Source: Bacillota bacterium (GTDB lineage Bacteria; Bacillota; Clostridia; DSM-8532). Taken from it: a stretch of 9,975 nucleotides of DNA. This document shows positions 7,491-9,975 of this stretch, piece by piece. The notes beneath the pieces were generated by a model, which worked only from the letters and a program-made list of their open reading frames with translations, did not search any database and was not told the DNA's origin. The number at the start of each line of letters is the position of its first letter. Position 1 is the stretch's first letter. The position numbers were made by a program, and so were the translations under genes. Location of the stretch: positions 1 to 9,975 of the forward strand of contig JAEXPO010000628.1 of the NCBI GenBank assembly GCA_023446675.1. Reading direction: 5' to 3'.

Positions 7491-7527
7491 AGCATGTGTC
7501 TTTCAGCATGTGTATTATAGCATGTGT
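7491..7527. repeat. Three exact 9-bp repeats at 14-bp spacing over the regulator promoter
   Basis: AGCATGTGT (plus strand) occurs at 7491-7499, 7505-7513 and 7519-7527, each start exactly 14 bp from the next. The -10 hexamer of the regulator promoter lies between the second and third copies. The predicted transcription start, near 7507, falls within the second. This arrangement suggests an array of binding sites for autoregulation (inference). Confidence 0.8.
7514..7522 (-). promoter_or_regulatory. Extended -10 promoter of the AraC-family regulator gene
   Basis: Minus-strand TGCTATAAT contains a perfect TATAAT with the TGn extension. No good -35 hexamer sits 16-18 bases upstream (closest TAGCTA), so it would be an extended -10 promoter. 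Transcription would begin near 7507, leaving a leader of about 87 nt before the ATG at 7420. Confidence 0.65.
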
Positions 7528-7717
7528 CCCGTAAATTAGCTATATTACACAAAGGGATGCTGGGGGATTATGGTTATTTTGACGAAGCCGTAAAAACTCC
7601 TCTAATACTCTGTTTCAAAGGCTTCCAGGTTTCTGAAGGGCTCTTTTTTACCGGATTAATATGTAAAAGTGATGCTCCTGTTAAAAAAATCTATGTCCCC
7701 TTTCATAAGAAAAAAGT

Positions 7718-7732
7718 AAAGGCCTGTAATAA
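7718..7732. promoter_or_regulatory. Shared 15-bp motif, copy 2 (candidate operator)
   Basis: AAAGGCCTGTAATAA is identical to 5063-5077. This copy ends 6 bp upstream of the predicted -35 of the hydrolase promoter, centred about 49 bp before the predicted transcription start. That is a typical location for an activator site. Confidence 0.5.
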
Positions 7733-7738
7733 TCAAAA

Positions 7739-7767
7739 TATACATTATTATTCAGGGCTTCTATAAT
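7739..7767 (+). promoter_or_regulatory. Predicted promoter of the GHL6-like hydrolase gene
   Basis: TATACA (7739-7744), a 17-base spacer and a perfect TATAAT (7762-7767). The -35 matches consensus at four of six positions, consistent with a promoter needing an activator. Transcription would start near 7774, about 70 nt before the ATG. Confidence 0.6.
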
Positions 7768-7795
7768 GGTACTGACTTTATCAATACCGTCAGGC

Positions 7796-7819
7796 CGGAA
7801 TTTTTTTTGGAAAATTCCG
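7796..7819 (+). other. 9-bp perfect hairpin in the leader of the GHL6-like gene
   Basis: CGGAATTTT (7796-7804) pairs fully with AAAATTCCG (7811-7819) around TTTTGG. It lies between the predicted transcription start and the ribosome binding site. No U-tract follows, so it is not a standard terminator. It could be an operator dyad or a leader structure. Confidence 0.5.
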
Positions 7820-7844
7820 TAAGCGTAATTAAGGAAGGACGACT

Positions 7845-9881
7845 ATGGAAGATTTGTTATGGTGGAAAAAGCCCCTGCGGGTTTTGCAGACCAATTTGCA
7901 GGTTAAGGATACGCCGCTTATGAATGCGGCTAAAATGGCCGAAGACACTGAAAAAAGCGGCTCCAATGCCCTGGTCATCAATGTGGGGGGGATTTATGCC
8001 TGGTACCCCAGCAAGGTCCCCTGCCACCATGTGAATGAATTCCTGCCGAAGAATGGGGATTTGCTTAAGGATATCCTGGAGGAATGCCATAAGCGAAACA
8101 TCCGGGTTATCGCCCGTTTTGATTTCAGCAAGACAGAGGATAAAACCTACGCCATGCACCCCGAGTGGTTTGTCCGCTTTTTTGACGGGTCAACCCGCAT
8201 TTACGGCAAGGACCGGCCGGGAGCCTGGTCTCTTCTTGTGACCACCTGCTTAAACGCGGGATACAGGAATGAAGAGGTAGCTGTTCCCGTAGTGGAAGAG
8301 GTTCTGGAGAATTACGCTATCGACGGTATTTTTTTTAATGCCCCCCATTATGAATTCTGCCGCTGCGACGCGTGCCAGCAGAAGTACCTTAAAACCTACG
8401 GCGAACCGATGCCCGAATTTGCCGATTTTAACGCCTCCCTGCCTGGAAGCCCCCTGTTTCCCAGAGAGCTTAAATCCGACTGGCCAAACATTTGCCTGAG
8501 GGACAATATGGAGCTTATGTATCGCCATGTGAAGAAAAAAGCGCCCCATGTCCCTATTATACTTTATTATAACGGACATAAATCCGATCATCTGGCTGAC
8601 CGTATGGCCACAGCCGACATGATATGCACCGAATCCCAGGATATTCTTTCCAGAGGCAAGACCCGGATTCCCCAGTTCTGGCATCCGGCCATCAGTATGA
8701 AAATGGGAAGAACCCTTGAAAACTATCCCAGACCCTTTGGCATTATTCATTCCTGCCCCGGCATGGACTGGCGTCATACGGGACTGCCTACGGCGGAGTA
8801 TGAGTTCTGGATGAGCCAGATTCCTGCCAACGGGGGTTCTCTCTGGCACTCGGTAACAGGCTTTGCGGATACCATCAGCGATAAGCGGATATTTAGGAGC
8901 ATTGAAAAAATAAACCGGCTGGCCGAGAAAACCGAAAGCTATATGGACGGGGCTCAAAGCGCTGCCGAGATTCTTCTTTTGTGGGAGGGACATGCGGAAG
9001 GGTTGGCTGAGGGCTTGATTGCAAGGCAGAAGCTCTTTGATATTGCCTGCAAGGATCAGGTTACCGAAAAGCGCCTTGCAGCCTATAAAACCGTAATTCT
9101 GGCCGAGGGCTTTCCCTTGACCGGGGAAAGCGCCGCGCTTCTTTCAGATTATGTCCAGGGGGGAGGCACTCTTCTTATGGACTCCGGAAGACCCGACGAG
9201 CGCCTCACAAAGGTATTGGGCTTAGGTAACCGAATGACAAAAAGCGGCTATCTTGCCGCCTCCTACCTCCGCTTTGAAGGACAGGAGCTTATGACTGGCC
9301 TTGAGGATACACCGTTAATTCCTCATCGGGGAGAAACCTGGTATGTGAAGCCCAAGGAGGGCACACGGGTACTGGCTACTCTCGTGCCTCCCTTTGCACC
9401 TTTGGACGGCGTGGGCTCACCGCCTGAAAGAGCATCCCTTCTCTGCCCTCAAACGGATATTCCCCTTGTGACGGAGAATACCTGGGGCAAAGGAAGGGCT
9501 GTGTACCTCGCCTTCAGCCTGGGATGCCTTATAGAGGAATTCGGGCTTAACGAGCATATCCTTCTTCTTCATAATCTTTTAAACCGTTTGCTGCCGGAGC
9601 CCCGTTTTCAGGTGGAGGGGCCGGGAGGCCTTCAGGCCGGAGTGTTCTTTTTGGAAAACAAAGCGGTGGTGCATCTTATAAACGGTGTGGGGCAAAGGCC
9701 CCTGACCCATAATGTTCCTCTTTACACTATCCGTTTCAGTCTGAAGCTTCCGGGAAAGGCGGCAAAGGTTTCCTCCCTTCTGGAAGAAACCCCCTTGGCC
9801 TTTTCGCAGACAGGGGATACCCTCACCGTAACCGTGGAAAAGCTTTCCATTTGGAATGCTGTGGGGATTGAATTTGACTGA
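7845..9881 (+). CDS. Putative glycoside hydrolase, GHL6-like with beta-galactosidase trimerisation-like domain
   Basis: This 678-residue protein has no signal peptide and is predicted to be cytoplasmic. Residues about 5-200 resemble the GHL6 'hypothetical glycosyl hydrolase' barrel: an opening WWKKPLRVLQTNLQ, then SNALVINVGGIYAWYPS, a RNIRVIARFDFSK strand, the HPEWFVR segment, and IDGIFFNAPHYEF (about 159-171) running into a Cys cluster C172-x-C174-x2-C177. The barrel continues to about residue 365. Residues about 373-462 (AEILLLWEG to GGTLLMDSG) look like the flavodoxin-like beta-galactosidase trimerisation domain. The C-terminal part includes AVVHLING followed by a beta-rich tail. Family assignment is from recognition only; the reaction, the catalytic residues and the substrate are not established. 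AAGGAAGGA lies 5 bases upstream of the ATG. It is divergent from the regulator and 37 bp ahead of the next gene, probably one operon. It may process the same sugar as the GH31 enzyme. Confidence 0.78.
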   Translation: MEDLLWWKKPLRVLQTNLQVKDTPLMNAAKMAEDTEKSGSNALVINVGGIYAWYPSKVPCHHVNEFLPKNGDLLKDILEECHKRNIRVIARFDFSKTEDKTYAMHPEWFVRFFDGSTRIYGKDRPGAWSLLVTTCLNAGYRNEEVAVPVVEEVLENYAIDGIFFNAPHYEFCRCDACQQKYLKTYGEPMPEFADFNASLPGSPLFPRELKSDWPNICLRDNMELMYRHVKKKAPHVPIILYYNGHKSDHLADRMATADMICTESQDILSRGKTRIPQFWHPAISMKMGRTLENYPRPFGIIHSCPGMDWRHTGLPTAEYEFWMSQIPANGGSLWHSVTGFADTISDKRIFRSIEKINRLAEKTESYMDGAQSAAEILLLWEGHAEGLAEGLIARQKLFDIACKDQVTEKRLAAYKTVILAEGFPLTGESAALLSDYVQGGGTLLMDSGRPDERLTKVLGLGNRMTKSGYLAASYLRFEGQELMTGLEDTPLIPHRGETWYVKPKEGTRVLATLVPPFAPLDGVGSPPERASLLCPQTDIPLVTENTWGKGRAVYLAFSLGCLIEEFGLNEHILLLHNLLNRLLPEPRFQVEGPGGLQAGVFFLENKAVVHLINGVGQRPLTHNVPLYTIRFSLKLPGKAAKVSSLLEETPLAFSQTGDTLTVTVEKLSIWNAVGIEFD

Positions 9882-9918
9882 AAGCACATAAAGCTTCAAA
9901 CAAAAGGAGGCGTTAAGA

Positions 9919-9975
9919 ATGGTTAATCCTGAAATTCGTGACGAAAAACCCTGGTGGATGGATAATAATTTAAGG
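9919..9975 (+). CDS. Start of a downstream gene, possibly a GHL6-like paralogue (truncated by window)
   Basis: Only 19 codons are present: MVNPEIRDEKPWWMDNNLR, with no stop before the right edge. A strong ribosome binding site (AAAGGAGG, 8 bases upstream) makes it a real start. It begins 37 bp after the previous stop with no terminator between, so it is probably cotranscribed. The WW followed shortly by LR resembles the opening of the preceding hydrolase (WWKKPLR), hinting at a tandem relative, but 19 residues cannot settle this. Confidence 0.7.
   Translation, partial: MVNPEIRDEKPWWMDNNLR

Larger units (their letters stand above)
7421..7844. promoter_or_regulatory. 424-bp divergent intergenic region between regulator and GHL6-like gene
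   Basis: No gene is credible here. On the regulator side are an extended -10 promoter (7514-7522) and three 14-bp-spaced repeats (7491-7527). On the hydrolase side are the second copy of the shared 15-bp motif (7718-7732), a predicted promoter (7739-7767) and a 9-bp hairpin (7796-7819), followed by the AAGGAAGGA ribosome binding site ending about 5 bases before the ATG. The 190 bp in the middle (about 7528-7717) are A/T-rich and I see nothing clear in them; a TTGACG at 7579 lacks a good partner -10. Confidence 0.7.

Noticed and set aside
7421..7552. N-terminal extension of the regulator to 7552
   Set aside because: The frame is open, but it begins at a TTG, overlaps the predicted promoter and repeats, and the ribosome binding site fits the ATG at 7420.
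7618..7651. Terminator-like GGCTTC...GAAGGGC followed by T-run
   Set aside because: Only about four bases pair, and no plus-strand gene lies upstream to terminate.
7524..7766. 80-residue plus-strand open frame in the divergent gap
   Set aside because: No ribosome binding site and no protein-like signature; it overlaps the predicted promoter and the shared motif.
8250..8993. 247-residue minus-strand open frame
   Set aside because: It lies entirely antisense to the GHL6-like gene, whose domains are recognisable; no family features on this strand.

Overview
This 10-kb window looks like a carbohydrate-utilisation locus from a Bacillota (Firmicutes) bacterium. The evidence is a LplA/LplB/LplC-type sugar ABC importer without its own ATPase, a membrane-bound AraC-family regulator of the kind common in Paenibacillaceae and Clostridia, strong AGGAGG-type ribosome binding sites, and sigma-A-like promoters. 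I cannot name the genus. No mobile element, RNA gene or CRISPR array is visible, and the genes appear intact apart from those cut by the window ends.

Layout. On the minus strand, reading from right to left, are an AraC-family membrane sensor/regulator (5108-7420), a 368-bp regulatory gap, a lipoprotein solute-binding protein (3054-4739), two permeases (1976-2935 and 1071-1955) and a glycoside hydrolase family 31 enzyme that runs off the left edge (1-1039). On the plus strand, divergent from the regulator across a 424-bp gap, are a putative glycoside hydrolase of the GHL6 / beta-galactosidase-trimerisation-domain type (7845-9881) and the first 19 codons of a following gene (9919 onward), which may be a related protein.

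Inferred working. An oligosaccharide is captured by the lipoprotein and imported through the two permeases, powered by an ATPase encoded elsewhere. It is then cleaved in the cytoplasm by GH31 and GHL6-like enzymes, which lack visible signal peptides where their N-termini are seen. The sensor regulator sits between the two transcription units and probably controls both. The substrate cannot be read from the sequence; GH31 suggests an alpha-linked sugar.

The most interesting content is regulatory. An exact 15-bp sequence occurs once on each side of the regulator gene, in the upstream region of each target unit. Three exact 9-mers spaced 14 bp apart straddle the regulator's own -10 box. A 22-23-bp tandem repeat with internal dyad symmetry lies in the long leader of the binding-protein mRNA. 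A long perfect hairpin separates the binding-protein gene from the permease genes.
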